This document shows positions 18,526-26,450 of a stretch of 64,000 nt of DNA, one piece after another (the first letter of the stretch is position 1; the number at the start of each line of letters is the position of its first letter). This DNA is from Streptomyces sp. SirexAA-E (GTDB taxonomy: Bacteria; Actinomycetota; Actinomycetes; Streptomycetales; Streptomycetaceae): positions 1,054,001-1,118,000 of the forward strand of contig NC_015953.1 of assembly GCF_000177195.2 (NCBI RefSeq). Direction: 5' to 3'. The notes beneath the pieces were generated by a model that was not told the DNA's origin, ran no database searches, and saw only the letters and a list, made by a program, of their open reading frames with translations. The translations under genes were made by a program, and so were the position numbers.

Positions 18526-18715
18526 GGGCTGTCCCGCAATACCTGGTGGATCGGCGTGCGGCGTCGGACGCGGTGCGTCGCAAGGCGGGAGGACGTCCGC
18601 ATACGCATGGGCCCCTCCCAGACGAAGCTCAGGGGGAGTATTCGGGCGTTCCGACGACGCGGCGAGGTGCCGTAGCCGTCGTCGCGCGCCCGCCAGGGAT
18701 ACGGGACAGCCCTCA
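18523..18715. mobile_element. MITE-like inverted-repeat element of about 190 bp
   Basis: Imperfect terminal inverted repeats begin TGAGGGCTGTCCCG and run to CCTGG: 18523-18546 on the left and 18693-18715 on the right (differing by a C/T change, an A/C change and one indel). The interior has no gene, only a spurious ORF fragment. I recall this sequence type as a repeated intergenic element in many Streptomyces chromosomes. The TGA codons ending the two convergent flanking genes are the first three bases of each terminus. No clear target-site duplication is visible. Confidence 0.75.
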
Positions 18716-19327
18716 GGCGTATCGGTCACCGGCAGGTCGGCGGGCGGACCGGCGGGCTTCGACGGCGGTGGCCGCGGCGGCGAGCGCCCCGAGGACAGGG
18801 ACGGCCAGCGGCAGGACCAGGGCGCCGGACAGTACGACGACGGCCATGCCGCAGACGAGCAGCAGGGAACCGGCCGGGTCACGGACCGTGCACCGGCCGG
18901 CGTCGGCCAGCAGCGCCCGCCAGGTGTCACCGGGCTCCCAGCGGGCGGCGGCGCGGACCACCGCGACCAGCAGGCCGATGAGGGCGAGGATGCCGACGGC
19001 CCCCACGAGGGGCCCGCCCGGCAGTCCTGCCCGTACGGCCGCCAGGTCCGTCAGGAGCAGCACCCCCGCGGCCCCCACCGACGCGCCGACGAGCCAGCCG
19101 CCACGTGCCGCCGCGCGTGCGTCGGTGACGAAGGCGCGGAAGCCGCCGCGCTCCCCCGCCAGGTGGCGGCGCAGGTGCCGGGTCCCGGCGGCGAGGGCTG
19201 CGGGGAAGGTGAGGAGCGGCAGGGCGGCCAGGGCGATCCACACGCCGGTGAGCAGGCACTCGGAGAACAGGCCGAAGCGGTCCATGAAGCGCGGACGGGC
19301 CACCCTCGTACGGGCATCGTTCTGCAC
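18713..19327 (-). CDS. YesL-like (DUF624) membrane protein linked to sugar ABC transport
   Basis: 204 residues with about five hydrophobic helices (around 22-45, 75-95, 105-125, 150-185). The gene order and the N-terminal RFGLFSECLLTGVWIALAALPLLTFPAAL pattern match the DUF624/YesL family, found beside carbohydrate ABC transporters. Role unknown; it may help assemble or regulate the transporter. It starts 11 bases after the second permease and is probably the last gene of that operon. Its TGA stop is the tip of the neighbouring inverted-repeat element. Confidence 0.8.
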   Translation of the reverse strand: MQNDARTRVARPRFMDRFGLFSECLLTGVWIALAALPLLTFPAALAAGTRHLRRHLAGERGGFRAFVTDARAAARGGWLVGASVGAAGVLLLTDLAAVRAGLPGGPLVGAVGILALIGLLVAVVRAAARWEPGDTWRALLADAGRCTVRDPAGSLLLVCGMAVVVLSGALVLPLAVPVLGALAAAATAVEARRSARRPAGDRYA

Positions 19328-19337
19328 GGCGTCCCCC

Positions 19338-20198
19338 TCAGCCCTTGAGACCGGAGGTGGCCATGCCGTCGATCAGATGGCGCTGGAAGGCCAGGAAGAA
19401 GGCCAGCACCGGCAGCAGGGCGACCAGTGACATGGCGATCATGCCGCCGTAGTCGGCGACGGCGTCCTGGTCGATGAACATCTTGAGCCCCATGGAGACG
19501 GTGTACTTGTCCGGCTCGTTGAGGTAGAGCAGCGGACCCATGAAGTCGTTCCAGGCGTTGATGAACGTGAAGATCGCGCTGGTGATGAGCGCCGGCCGGC
19601 AGAGCGGCATGACGATCGACCAGTAGATCCTCAGGTGCCCGCAGCCGTCGAGCCGGGCGGCCTCGTCGAGTTCCCTGGGCAGACCGCGCATGAACTGCAC
19701 CATCAGGAAGACGAAGAAGGCGTCGGTGGCGAGGTACTTGCCGATGAGCAGCGGGGTGAAGGTGTCGATCAGCTCCAGCTTCTGGAACAGCACGTACTGC
19801 GGGATGATCAGTACGTGGTACGGCAGCAGCAGGGTGCCGATCATGACCGCGAACATGACGTTGCGGCCGGCGAAGCGGACCTTCGCGAAGGCGTACGCCG
19901 TCAGCGAGCAGGAGAGCACCACGCCGACGACCGAACCGACGGCGACGTAGGCCGAGTTCAGGAAGAACGTGGAGATGGGGATGTCGGCGATGCCCTCGGT
20001 GAGCCGGGCGTAGTTGTCGGTGATCGGGTCGGCGGGGAACAGGTCCGGGCCACCGATGATGTCCGCGCTGGGTTTGAACGAGGCCCCGATCGTCCACACC
20101 ACCGGGTAGAGGACCACGGCGAGGAGGACGAGCGCGCCGAGGTGCCAGGCCAGGGCACCGGGCCCACGGCGTCGTACGGCTGTTGCCAGGAGGCTCAT
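19338..20198 (-). CDS. Carbohydrate ABC transporter permease (MalG type)
   Basis: 286 residues from the ATG at 20198, overlapping the upstream permease stop by four bases (ATGA). Six membrane helices and the EAA loop (DEAARLDGCGHLRIYWSIVMPL, so EAA then G) that docks the ATPase. It is the inner-membrane partner of the MalF-type permease. Typical of CUT1 importers for oligosaccharides or glycosides. No ATPase gene lies in the operon; in Streptomyces the shared MsiK ATPase usually energises such importers. Confidence 0.93.
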   Translation of the reverse strand: MSLLATAVRRRGPGALAWHLGALVLLAVVLYPVVWTIGASFKPSADIIGGPDLFPADPITDNYARLTEGIADIPISTFFLNSAYVAVGSVVGVVLSCSLTAYAFAKVRFAGRNVMFAVMIGTLLLPYHVLIIPQYVLFQKLELIDTFTPLLIGKYLATDAFFVFLMVQFMRGLPRELDEAARLDGCGHLRIYWSIVMPLCRPALITSAIFTFINAWNDFMGPLLYLNEPDKYTVSMGLKMFIDQDAVADYGGMIAMSLVALLPVLAFFLAFQRHLIDGMATSGLKG

Positions 20199-21172
20199 CG
20201 GCCGCCCTCCTCGTAGTGCACCCAGCGCTTCTGGGACCGGAACAGGACGGCGGTGACCAGGCCGACGGTGACGAGGAGCAGCCAGCCCATGGCGGAGGCG
20301 AAGCCCATACGGCTGTTCACGAAGCCCTGTTCGTACAGGTAACAGGTGTAGACGAGCGTGGCGTCGGCCGGGCCGCAGGTGCCGTTGCTGACGATGTAGG
20401 CGGAGCCGAAGATCTGGAAGGAGTGGATGGTCTCCAGCAGGACGTTGAAGAACAGCACGGGCGAGATCATCGGCAGGGTGATGTGGAAGAACCTGCGCCA
20501 GGGCCCGGCCCCGTCCACCTCGGCCGCCTCGTACAGTTCGCGCGGGACCTGCTTGAGGCCCGCCAGGAAGATGACCATCGGGGCGCCGAACTGCCAGACG
20601 GTGAGGGCGGCCAGCGCGTAGATGATCATCTGGGGGTCGCCGATCCAGCCGCCGACCTCGACGCCGAACACCTTCTGGGTACGGTCGACGAGGGCGCCGT
20701 CCGAGAACAGCGCCCGCCAGACGATGGCCGCCGACACGGACGCGCCGATCAGCGAGGGGGCGTAGAACGCCGCCCGGTAGAAGGCCTGGCCCCACCGCTT
20801 CCGGGCGAGCAGCACGGCGACGGCGAGGGCCGCGGCCAGCTTGACGGGGGTGCCGATCAGTACGTACCACGAGGTGACCTTGACCGACTGGCGCCACCGG
20901 GGGTCGGCGAACATGTCGGTGAAGTTCCGCAGACCGATCCAGCGGGGCGCGTCGAACAGGTTGTACTCGGTGAACGAGAGGTACAGCGAGAACACCATGG
21001 GCCCGGCGATCAGGAACAGGAAGCCGGCGATCCAGGGCGACATGAAGAGATAGCCGGCCAGGTTCTCCCGGCCGCCGGTACGCTCGCGGCCGCCGGGCGG
21101 CGCCTCGGCCGCGGGACCGTTCCGCTCGGCCGCGGGCGTGAGCGTGCCCGGGGACGTCTGGATGTGAGTCAC
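20195..21172 (-). CDS. Carbohydrate ABC transporter permease (MalF type)
   Basis: 325 residues. A 45-residue proline/glycine-rich N-terminal tail precedes six membrane helices; the EAA motif reads EAAEVDGAGPWRRFFHITLP. First of two CUT1 permeases, nine bases after the binding-protein gene and overlapping the next permease. It should import the same ligand as the binding protein; the sugar cannot be inferred. Confidence 0.93.
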   Translation of the reverse strand: MTHIQTSPGTLTPAAERNGPAAEAPPGGRERTGGRENLAGYLFMSPWIAGFLFLIAGPMVFSLYLSFTEYNLFDAPRWIGLRNFTDMFADPRWRQSVKVTSWYVLIGTPVKLAAALAVAVLLARKRWGQAFYRAAFYAPSLIGASVSAAIVWRALFSDGALVDRTQKVFGVEVGGWIGDPQMIIYALAALTVWQFGAPMVIFLAGLKQVPRELYEAAEVDGAGPWRRFFHITLPMISPVLFFNVLLETIHSFQIFGSAYIVSNGTCGPADATLVYTCYLYEQGFVNSRMGFASAMGWLLLVTVGLVTAVLFRSQKRWVHYEEGGR

Positions 21173-21181
21173 CGCGGCCTC

Positions 21182-22465
21182 TCAGTTGGAGGCGAGGGCG
21201 GTCTCGGCCTCGGTGAAGAACTGCTTCACCGAGTCCTGCGGCGAGGCCTTGCCCAGGGACAGGTCGGTGCCGATGCGCAGGAAGGCCGCCTCGATCACAT
21301 CGGCGCCGGCCGGGTGCGGGGTGATCGGCTCCAGGACCCCGGCGTCGGCGATCTCGGTCTCGTACGCGGCGACGGCCTTGTTGGGGGCGTCCGCGGGCTG
21401 GTAGGCCTCGAACTGGGCGGTGGTGGCGGGGACTCCCCGGTCGTAGCCCATGATCCGCGCGACCTCCGGGTCATGGGTCATGAAACCGATGAAGGTGGCG
21501 ACCTCGGCCGGGTGCTTGGTGCGGGCCGTGCCGCTCAGCATGAGCGAGCCCAGGTACTGGCCGGTCCTCTTCCCGTCGGTGCTGGGCACGGGCGCGAGGC
21601 CGTACCGCCCCTTGCCCTCCGCCCCGTACCGTACGGAGAAGTTGTCCCAGTTGAACTCGCCTGCGGACAGGCCCTTGGCGAGCGCCAGGGCGGGCTTGAT
21701 CTGCTCGATCTTCTTGGGGTCCGCGTAGACGCCGTCCTTGACGCGTGCGAGCGCCTCGGTCCAGTACGGCAGCAGTTCGGCCTCCGAGAAGCCCATGCCG
21801 TCCTCGGTGAAGAACGCCTTGCCGTTCTGCCGGAGCACCATGTCGTAGAGGTACATCACCCCGTGCGGGCCGGAGTCGCCGGCGAGCTTCTGGGTGCTCC
21901 TGATCTTCTCCAGACCGGCGTACCACTCGTCCCAGGTCCAGCCGAGCTTCGGGGTGACGCCCGCCTTCTCGAAGGCGTCCTCGTCGATGACCAGGGCCAT
22001 CGAGTTGCTTCCGACCGGCACGCCGAGCAGTTTGCCGTCGATCTCGGCGAACTTCTCCAGGCCGGCGCGGAAGCCGTCGAGGCCGAGGTTGCCCTTCTCG
22101 GCCTGGGGGGCGAGGTCGAGCAGGACGTTCTTCGCCTCGTACTTGCGCAGGAAGGTCACGGCGTTCTGGATGACGTCGGGAGGGTTGCCCCCGGCTGCCT
22201 GGGTGTTGAACTTCTTCCAGAAGTCCGCGTACTGCTGGAAGTCCGTCTTGACCTTGATCTTCGGGTGCTTCTTCTCGAAGAGGGCGACGCACTGCTGGAC
22301 CTTCTTCGCCCGGTCGTCGGCCCCCCACCAGGAGTGCCGGATGGTGACCGTGCCCCCGGAACCGCTGCCCGCGCCGCAGCCGGCGGCGGTCAGCCCCAGA
22401 CCGGCCGCCGAGAGGCCCGCCAGCTTCAGCAGCTGCCGCCGGTCCATGCCGTTGTTCCGAGACAT
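21182..22465 (-). CDS. Sugar-binding lipoprotein of an ABC importer
   Basis: 427 residues from the ATG at 22465. The signal has an RR pair (residues 9-10), a hydrophobic core and a lipobox ending TAAGC with Cys30, so a Tat-type lipoprotein signal is possible. The mature part fits the extracellular solute-binding family 1 (HSWWGADDRAKK then periplasmic-type binding folds, with conserved WTWDEWYAGLEKI and FIGFMTHDPEVARIMG). First gene of a four-gene operon with two permeases and a YesL-like protein. Two palindromic sites in front of it suggest LacI-family control. Confidence 0.93.
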   Translation of the reverse strand: MSRNNGMDRRQLLKLAGLSAAGLGLTAAGCGAGSGSGGTVTIRHSWWGADDRAKKVQQCVALFEKKHPKIKVKTDFQQYADFWKKFNTQAAGGNPPDVIQNAVTFLRKYEAKNVLLDLAPQAEKGNLGLDGFRAGLEKFAEIDGKLLGVPVGSNSMALVIDEDAFEKAGVTPKLGWTWDEWYAGLEKIRSTQKLAGDSGPHGVMYLYDMVLRQNGKAFFTEDGMGFSEAELLPYWTEALARVKDGVYADPKKIEQIKPALALAKGLSAGEFNWDNFSVRYGAEGKGRYGLAPVPSTDGKRTGQYLGSLMLSGTARTKHPAEVATFIGFMTHDPEVARIMGYDRGVPATTAQFEAYQPADAPNKAVAAYETEIADAGVLEPITPHPAGADVIEAAFLRIGTDLSLGKASPQDSVKQFFTEAETALASN

Positions 22466-22487
22466 AGCTCGCCCCCACCATTCGCAT

Positions 22488-22509
22488 TGAATCGTTTTAG
22501 AAAGCGCTT
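22488..22509. promoter_or_regulatory. Candidate LacI-family operators in front of the sugar ABC operon
   Basis: Two adjacent sites: TGAATCGTTTTA (22488-22499), matching 10 of 12 bases of the palindrome TGAATCGATTCA found by the lacI-type gene at 26406, and AAGCGCTT (22502-22509), a perfect 8-bp palindrome of the AGCGCT type used by several LacI-family sugar repressors. They lie 22-44 bases upstream of the start codon. Confidence 0.55.
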
Positions 22510-22666
22510 GCTGGGTCAAAGTAGGGAGCGACACCGGGCCCGTCAACGGTTCGGACGAAAATCGCCGGGCGAGCGGGCCGACGGCGGAACGGCACGCTCG
22601 GACACCCGAGCGGGCAACGGGGCCACGGGACGCCGAGGCCCCGGGCGTGGGCGCCTACGGAAAACA

Positions 22667-22706
22667 CCGATGGCCGGAAGCTTCTTTCGAAGCTTCCGGC
22701 CATCGG
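22667..22706 (-). terminator. Terminator of the second tRNA-Val
   Basis: A perfect 18-bp stem (22667-22684 with 22689-22706) and a TTTC loop. On the minus strand, which is the tRNA direction, it is closely followed by TGTTTTCC, giving a U-tract; this is the most canonical rho-independent terminator in the window. Confidence 0.9.
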
Positions 22707-22712
22707 TCGGGG

Positions 22713-22784
22713 TGGGCGATACTGGGTTCGAACCAGTGACCTCTTCGGTGTGAACGAAGCGCTCTCCCACTGAGCTAATCGCCC
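22713..22784 (-). tRNA. tRNA-Val (CAC), second copy
   Basis: 72 nt and identical in sequence to the tRNA at 15387-15458, same strand. Anticodon loop TTCACAC gives CAC; all stems are intact and CCA is not encoded. A TAATGT -10-like hexamer lies at 22803-22798. The flanking bases differ between the two copies, so the duplication is limited to the tRNA. Confidence 0.97.
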
Positions 22785-22838
22785 CGGCGCACCGCAAACA
22801 TTACCCCATGTCAGCGGCGCCCCCGGACCACCTCCGGG

Positions 22839-23294
22839 TCACCGTTCGATCTTCCACGGCATGGTGATCCCGAACTTCCAGACGTAGACCCCCACCAGCA
22901 CCGCGATGATCACGAGTCCCACGGTGGTGAGGATGATGTTGCGACGGCGCACCTTGGGATCGAGGGCGCGCTGGGTGGCCTCGGTGACCTTGCGCTTCGT
23001 CCAGCGCAGCACGAGCTGCGCCCAGACGAACTCGGTCGCCCAGATCGCCATGCCTCCGAAGATCACGAGCCACCCCGGCCCGGGCAGCGGAAGCATCACG
23101 ATGCCCGCGCCCACGACCGCGAGGCCGACCACGAAGATCCCGACCTGCCAGCTCAGGTGAAGCACCCGGGACGACCTGATGTACGCGGGCGCCCGCGATC
23201 CCAGCACCCGCTCCCCGGACCGCGCGTCCCCCGTCGCGGGCCGGGGCGCCGACGACACGGCGACCTCTCCCCGCTCGTCACTCTCCGCATCCAT
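22839..23294 (-). CDS. PGPGW-motif membrane protein (TIGR02611 family)
   Basis: 151 residues from the ATG at 23294. A polar N-terminus (about 45 residues), two close hydrophobic helices carrying LPLPGPGWLVIFGG between them (the PGPGW motif), then a basic region and a third helix near the C-terminus. This is a small actinobacterial membrane family without known function. The frame is open much further upstream, across the ssgB promoter, but the start at 23294 gives the family-like N-terminus. It is divergent from ssgB. Confidence 0.85.
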   Translation of the reverse strand: MDAESDERGEVAVSSAPRPATGDARSGERVLGSRAPAYIRSSRVLHLSWQVGIFVVGLAVVGAGIVMLPLPGPGWLVIFGGMAIWATEFVWAQLVLRWTKRKVTEATQRALDPKVRRRNIILTTVGLVIIAVLVGVYVWKFGITMPWKIER

Positions 23295-23366
23295 GCTGCC
23301 CAACCTACCGGAACGGCGTCCGTCACCGGAATGGACGCATACCCCAAAGCAGCACACCGCCGGACG

Positions 23367-23423
23367 AGTGACCCGAAGCCTCACAAATAGGTCAGAGGGG
23401 TTTACAACGCCACCGTAGGTGGC
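23367..23423 (+). promoter_or_regulatory. Candidate developmental control region of ssgB
   Basis: Contains AGTGA (23367-23371) and TCAC (23381-23384), the arrangement of a BldD box (AGTgA-N-TCACc), and a perfect 6-bp inverted repeat GCCACC-GTA-GGTGGC (23409-23423). From memory, ssgB in S. coelicolor is a BldD target and is transcribed by sigma-H; the GGGGTTTACAA stretch at about 23397-23407 could be part of that promoter. This is sequence matching plus recalled literature. Confidence 0.45.
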
Positions 23424-23484
23424 ATGTCGATTTCGCCGACGTGCGAATCCCCGAGCGCACACTGAGCGAAAGGCCCTGGCGCTT

Positions 23485-23898
23485 ATGAACACCACGGTCA
23501 GCTGCGAGCTGCACCTGCGCCTCGTTGTGTCGAGCGAGTCCTCACTGCCTGTACCCGCGGGCCTGCGGTATGACACGGCCGATCCCTATGCCGTGCACGC
23601 CACCTTCCACACCGGAGCGGAGGAGACGGTCGAGTGGGTTTTCGCCCGTGACCTCCTCGCCGAGGGGCTGCACCGGCCCACCGGCACCGGAGACGTCCGC
23701 GTCTGGCCATCCCGGAGTCACGGCCAAGGCGTCGTCTGCATCGCGCTGAGCTCCCCGGAGGGCGAAGCACTGCTCGAGGCCCCGGCACGGGCCCTGGAGT
23801 CGTTCCTGAAAAGGACCGACGCCGCGGTCCCGCCCGGCACCGAGCATCGTCACTTCGACCTCGATACGGAGCTCTCGCACATCCTGGCCGAGAGCTGA
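23485..23898 (+). CDS. ssgB: SsgB, sporulation septation protein
   Basis: 137 residues from the ATG at 23485, with GCGAAAGG upstream as ribosome site. The N-terminus MNTTVSCELHLRLVVS and the AEETVEWVFARDLLAEGL core are those of SsgB, the most conserved SsgA-like protein. With SsgA it marks sites of sporulation septa and recruits FtsZ in aerial hyphae. Length and sequence match what I recall for SCO1541 almost exactly. The frame is open upstream, but the family start is unambiguous. Two hairpins follow the stop. Confidence 0.97.
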   Translation: MNTTVSCELHLRLVVSSESSLPVPAGLRYDTADPYAVHATFHTGAEETVEWVFARDLLAEGLHRPTGTGDVRVWPSRSHGQGVVCIALSSPEGEALLEAPARALESFLKRTDAAVPPGTEHRHFDLDTELSHILAES

Positions 23899-23917
23899 GC
23901 CAGGCCGAGAGCTGCGG

Positions 23918-24016
23918 GACGCCGTCCGACTCGGGGAGACGGCGTCGCGCGGACAACCTCATACGGCGGACACCGGTGCCGTCGCCGCGGAACCCACCGC
24001 GGCGACGGCGCCGGTG
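23918..24016 (+). terminator. Two consecutive hairpins downstream of ssgB
   Basis: A 9-bp hairpin (23918-23926 with 23938-23946) is followed by a 20-bp stem with one G-T wobble and a 6-base loop (23971-23990 with 23997-24016). Neither has a U-tract. The pair probably terminates ssgB. The rest of the gap to 24259 holds the promoter of the CGNR gene and nothing else that I recognise. Confidence 0.65.
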
Positions 24017-24259
24017 CGTCCGCAGGCCCGCACCCCCGTGTCGCACACCCCTCGCGTCGCACAGACCCCACACGCACCGGCCGAACGGCCCGTCGGGGCG
24101 CCTCGCGGCCTCCTGGGGCCCCGAAGCCTCCCACAGTGCCTCCCGGGGGCGCCCGCCACGCGGCCCCGGGCCCGCACCGGGCCGTGGGGGGATCCGGCGA
24201 GCCAGTAGAGTCATCCGCCATCGGCGGGCGCCCGCCCGCCGGAGGCCAGGGAGCGAAGC

Positions 24260-24817
24260 GTGCTGATCCCACACGACACCCGGATCGCCCTCGACACGGT
24301 GGTGGATCTGGTGAACACCGCGCCGGAGGGCGGGCCCGGCGACGGGCTCGCGGACATCGAGGCGCTCCACGGCTTCGCCGAACGGCACCACATCAGCGGT
24401 GTCGGGGTCCTCACCGAGAAGGACCTGTACGCCGTGCGCGACGTACGCGCCCGGTTCGCGGAGATATTCGCCGCTCCGGACGCGCCCACCGCCGCCGGGC
24501 TCGTCAACCGGCTCGTGGCCGCCGCCGGCACCACGCCGCAGCTCACCAACCACGACGGCTACGACTGGCACGTGCACTACTTCGCACCGGACGCCTCGCT
24601 CTCGGACCACCTCGCGGCGGACTGCGGCATGGCGCTCGCCTTCTTCGTCGTGGCCGGTGAGCAGGAGAGGCTGCGACGGTGCGAGGCGCCGGACTGCCGG
24701 CACGCCTTCGTCGACCTGTCGCGGAACCGTTCGCGCCGTTACTGCTCCAGCCGCACCTGCGGCAACCGGCTCCACGTCGCCGCGTACCGGGCCCGGCGCC
24801 GGGAAGCGGCGCGCTGA
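24260..24817 (+). CDS. CGNR zinc-finger protein, probable transcriptional regulator
   Basis: 185 residues from a GTG at 24260 with AGGGAG about eight bases before it. The N-terminal ABATE-type domain (about 1-130, with HDTRIALDTVVDLVNT) is followed by a treble-clef zinc finger: Cys141, Cys146, Cys162 and Cys167, with the CGNR tetrapeptide at 167-170 and a basic C-terminal helix that should contact DNA. Family members are presumed transcriptional regulators, some stress-related, but few are characterised. It is monocistronic. Confidence 0.92.
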   Translation: MLIPHDTRIALDTVVDLVNTAPEGGPGDGLADIEALHGFAERHHISGVGVLTEKDLYAVRDVRARFAEIFAAPDAPTAAGLVNRLVAAAGTTPQLTNHDGYDWHVHYFAPDASLSDHLAADCGMALAFFVVAGEQERLRRCEAPDCRHAFVDLSRNRSRRYCSSRTCGNRLHVAAYRARRREAAR

Positions 24818-24851
24818 CCGGAGCGGCGCGCCGGCCCGTCCCCCGGCCCGC

Positions 24852-25007
24852 TCACAGCAGGAAGAGATCGTGCAGTGCGGCCATCAGCAGCAGACTTCCG
24901 ACCACCGTCAGGAAGATCATCAGCGGCGGCTGGGACAGCGCGAAGAGGCAGCCACGGGGCTCTTCGGCAGGGGGTGCGGGGGCCTCGCCCCGGAATGTGT
25001 CCACCAT
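24852..25007 (-). CDS. Small single-span membrane protein
   Basis: 51 residues from the ATG at 25007 (MVDTFRGEAPAPPAEE). An acidic proline-rich N-terminal half, then one hydrophobic helix (MIFLTVVGSLLLMAALHDLFLL) at the C-terminus. A longer in-frame start at 25076 exists but adds an unrelated arginine-rich piece. It lies downstream of lacI on the same strand. No function recognised; I call it a gene because of codon use and the well-formed helix. Confidence 0.6.
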   Translation of the reverse strand: MVDTFRGEAPAPPAEEPRGCLFALSQPPLMIFLTVVGSLLLMAALHDLFLL

Positions 25008-25139
25008 CTCGGAACGATCATGACGCAGTCCGGCCTGTGCCCATGGCCGACATCGTTGTCCTAGCGGTGAGTTCACTCTCTCCGGGCTGCGCGGATTCGC
25101 TCCGGCGTCCGAGGGGCGGTCATGTGTGCGGCCTGTGGA

Positions 25140-26171
25140 TCACGGAGTGGGACGCACGGGCCCGCGCGGGGCGGAGCTGGAGGCGCGGACCACCAGCTCG
25201 GGCTGGAGGACGACGCTGCGGTGCCGGTGCACGCCGCCCGTGTCGTCCGCCTCCTCCAGAAGCATCTCGGCGGCCATCCTGCCCATCACCGTGGCGGGCT
25301 GCCGCACGGAGGTCAGAGGTACGGCCGCGGCGGCCGCGAACTCGATGTCGTCGTAGCCGACGATGGCGATGTCCTGCGGCACCCGGACCCCGGCGGCGTA
25401 CAGGGACTGGAGGACGCCGAGGGCCAGCAGGTCGTTGGCGCAGAAGACCGCGGTGGGCCGCGGGACGAGGCCGAGCAGCCGGGCTCCGGCGTCCCGGCCC
25501 GCCGCCACGTCCAGGCGGTCGGAGGGGATCTCCACGAGCGCCTCCGGGCCGAGCCCGGCCTCCGCGAGGGCCGCGAGGGCCCCCTGGCGTCGGTCCCTGA
25601 TCTGGTACAGGTCGTCGGGGCCGCTCACATAGGCGACGGAGCGGTGGCCCGCCGAGACGAGGTGGCCGACGGCCAGCATGCCTCCGCGTACGTCGTCCAC
25701 GCAGACCGCGCAGTGCTCGGTGCTCGCCGCCACCCGGTCGACCAGGACGTAGGGGATGCGGTGGCGGGCGAACGCCTCCAGGTTGCCGCCGGTGGCGTCG
25801 GCCGGGGTGACCAGGACGCCGCAGACCCGCTGCTCGGCGAAGAGGCCGAGGTATTCGGCCTCCTCCTCCTGGCTCTGGTCGCTGTTGCAGACCATGACGC
25901 CGAGGCCGGCCTCCCGGGCGGCGCGTTCGGCGCCGCGGGCGATGTCCACGAAGAAGGGGTTGCCCATGTCCAGGACGAGCAGCGCCATGATGCGGCTGCG
26001 ACCGGCCCGGAGCTGCCGGGCCGACTCGCTGCGTACGTAGCCGAGCTCCTCGATCGCCGCGAGGACCCGGGCGCGGGTGTCCGGCAGCACCGCCTCGGGA
26101 CGGTTGATCACGTTGGAGACCGTGCCGACCGAGACCCCGGCCCGCCGGGCCACGTCCTTGATTCCTGCCAC
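25140..26171 (-). CDS. LacI-family transcriptional regulator
   Basis: 343 residues from a GTG at 26171 (MAGIKDVARRAGVSVGTVSN), chosen because the helix-turn-helix starts there in the family; an in-frame GTG at 26180 is also possible, and the longer open frame is not. HTH at about 3-22, hinge helix SARQLRAGRSR, then a periplasmic-binding-protein-like effector domain (MALLVLDMGNPFFVDIARGAE, IVGYDDIEFAAAAAVPLTSVRQP). Effector is probably a sugar. Two near-identical palindromes lie in its promoter region, and a similar site precedes the sugar ABC operon about 2.7 kb away. Confidence 0.93.
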   Translation of the reverse strand: MAGIKDVARRAGVSVGTVSNVINRPEAVLPDTRARVLAAIEELGYVRSESARQLRAGRSRIMALLVLDMGNPFFVDIARGAERAAREAGLGVMVCNSDQSQEEEAEYLGLFAEQRVCGVLVTPADATGGNLEAFARHRIPYVLVDRVAASTEHCAVCVDDVRGGMLAVGHLVSAGHRSVAYVSGPDDLYQIRDRRQGALAALAEAGLGPEALVEIPSDRLDVAAGRDAGARLLGLVPRPTAVFCANDLLALGVLQSLYAAGVRVPQDIAIVGYDDIEFAAAAAVPLTSVRQPATVMGRMAAEMLLEEADDTGGVHRHRSVVLQPELVVRASSSAPRGPVRPTP

Positions 26172-26286
26172 ACGCCCCACTTGCCCTGCCCCACTGATGC
26201 GTCCGGCCGCCGCGCGGCGTGTCCCAGCCGTCCGGACGGCGTCCGGGCGGTTCGCCGCGTCATGGCCCGTCCGCCGGAGAGGGGAG

Positions 26287-26298
26287 TGAATTGATTCA
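26287..26298. promoter_or_regulatory. Operator-like palindrome upstream of the lacI-type gene
   Basis: TGAATTGATTCA, a 12-bp near-palindrome (10 of 12 symmetric), about 115 bases before the regulator's GTG. It matches the distal site at 26406 at 11 of 12 positions. Probably bound by the adjacent LacI-family protein for autoregulation. Confidence 0.6.
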
Positions 26299-26405
26299 AT
26301 CCGATCCGGGACGGTAGGCACGCCCTCCGGGCGCCGTCAAGATCGCGGCGGCCCGTCCGAATATACCGGCGCCGCACGGGGGCACGGCAGCGCCCCCACC
26401 GGACA

Positions 26406-26417
26406 TGAATCGATTCA
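26406..26417. promoter_or_regulatory. Perfect 12-bp operator palindrome near the lacI-type gene
   Basis: TGAATCGATTCA, perfectly symmetric with the central CG typical of LacI-family operators. It stands out in a GC-rich region. It is 119 bases from the similar site at 26287, a spacing that would permit looping. Confidence 0.65.
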
Positions 26418-26450
26418 CATCCCGGAGGGGGCGGCGCGGTTCGCAGGGCC

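Noticed and set aside
18525..18608. Start of a minus-strand ORF inside the inverted-repeat element
   Set aside because: The frame is a by-product of the repeat and runs antisense through the large membrane protein gene; it has no ribosome site or similarity.
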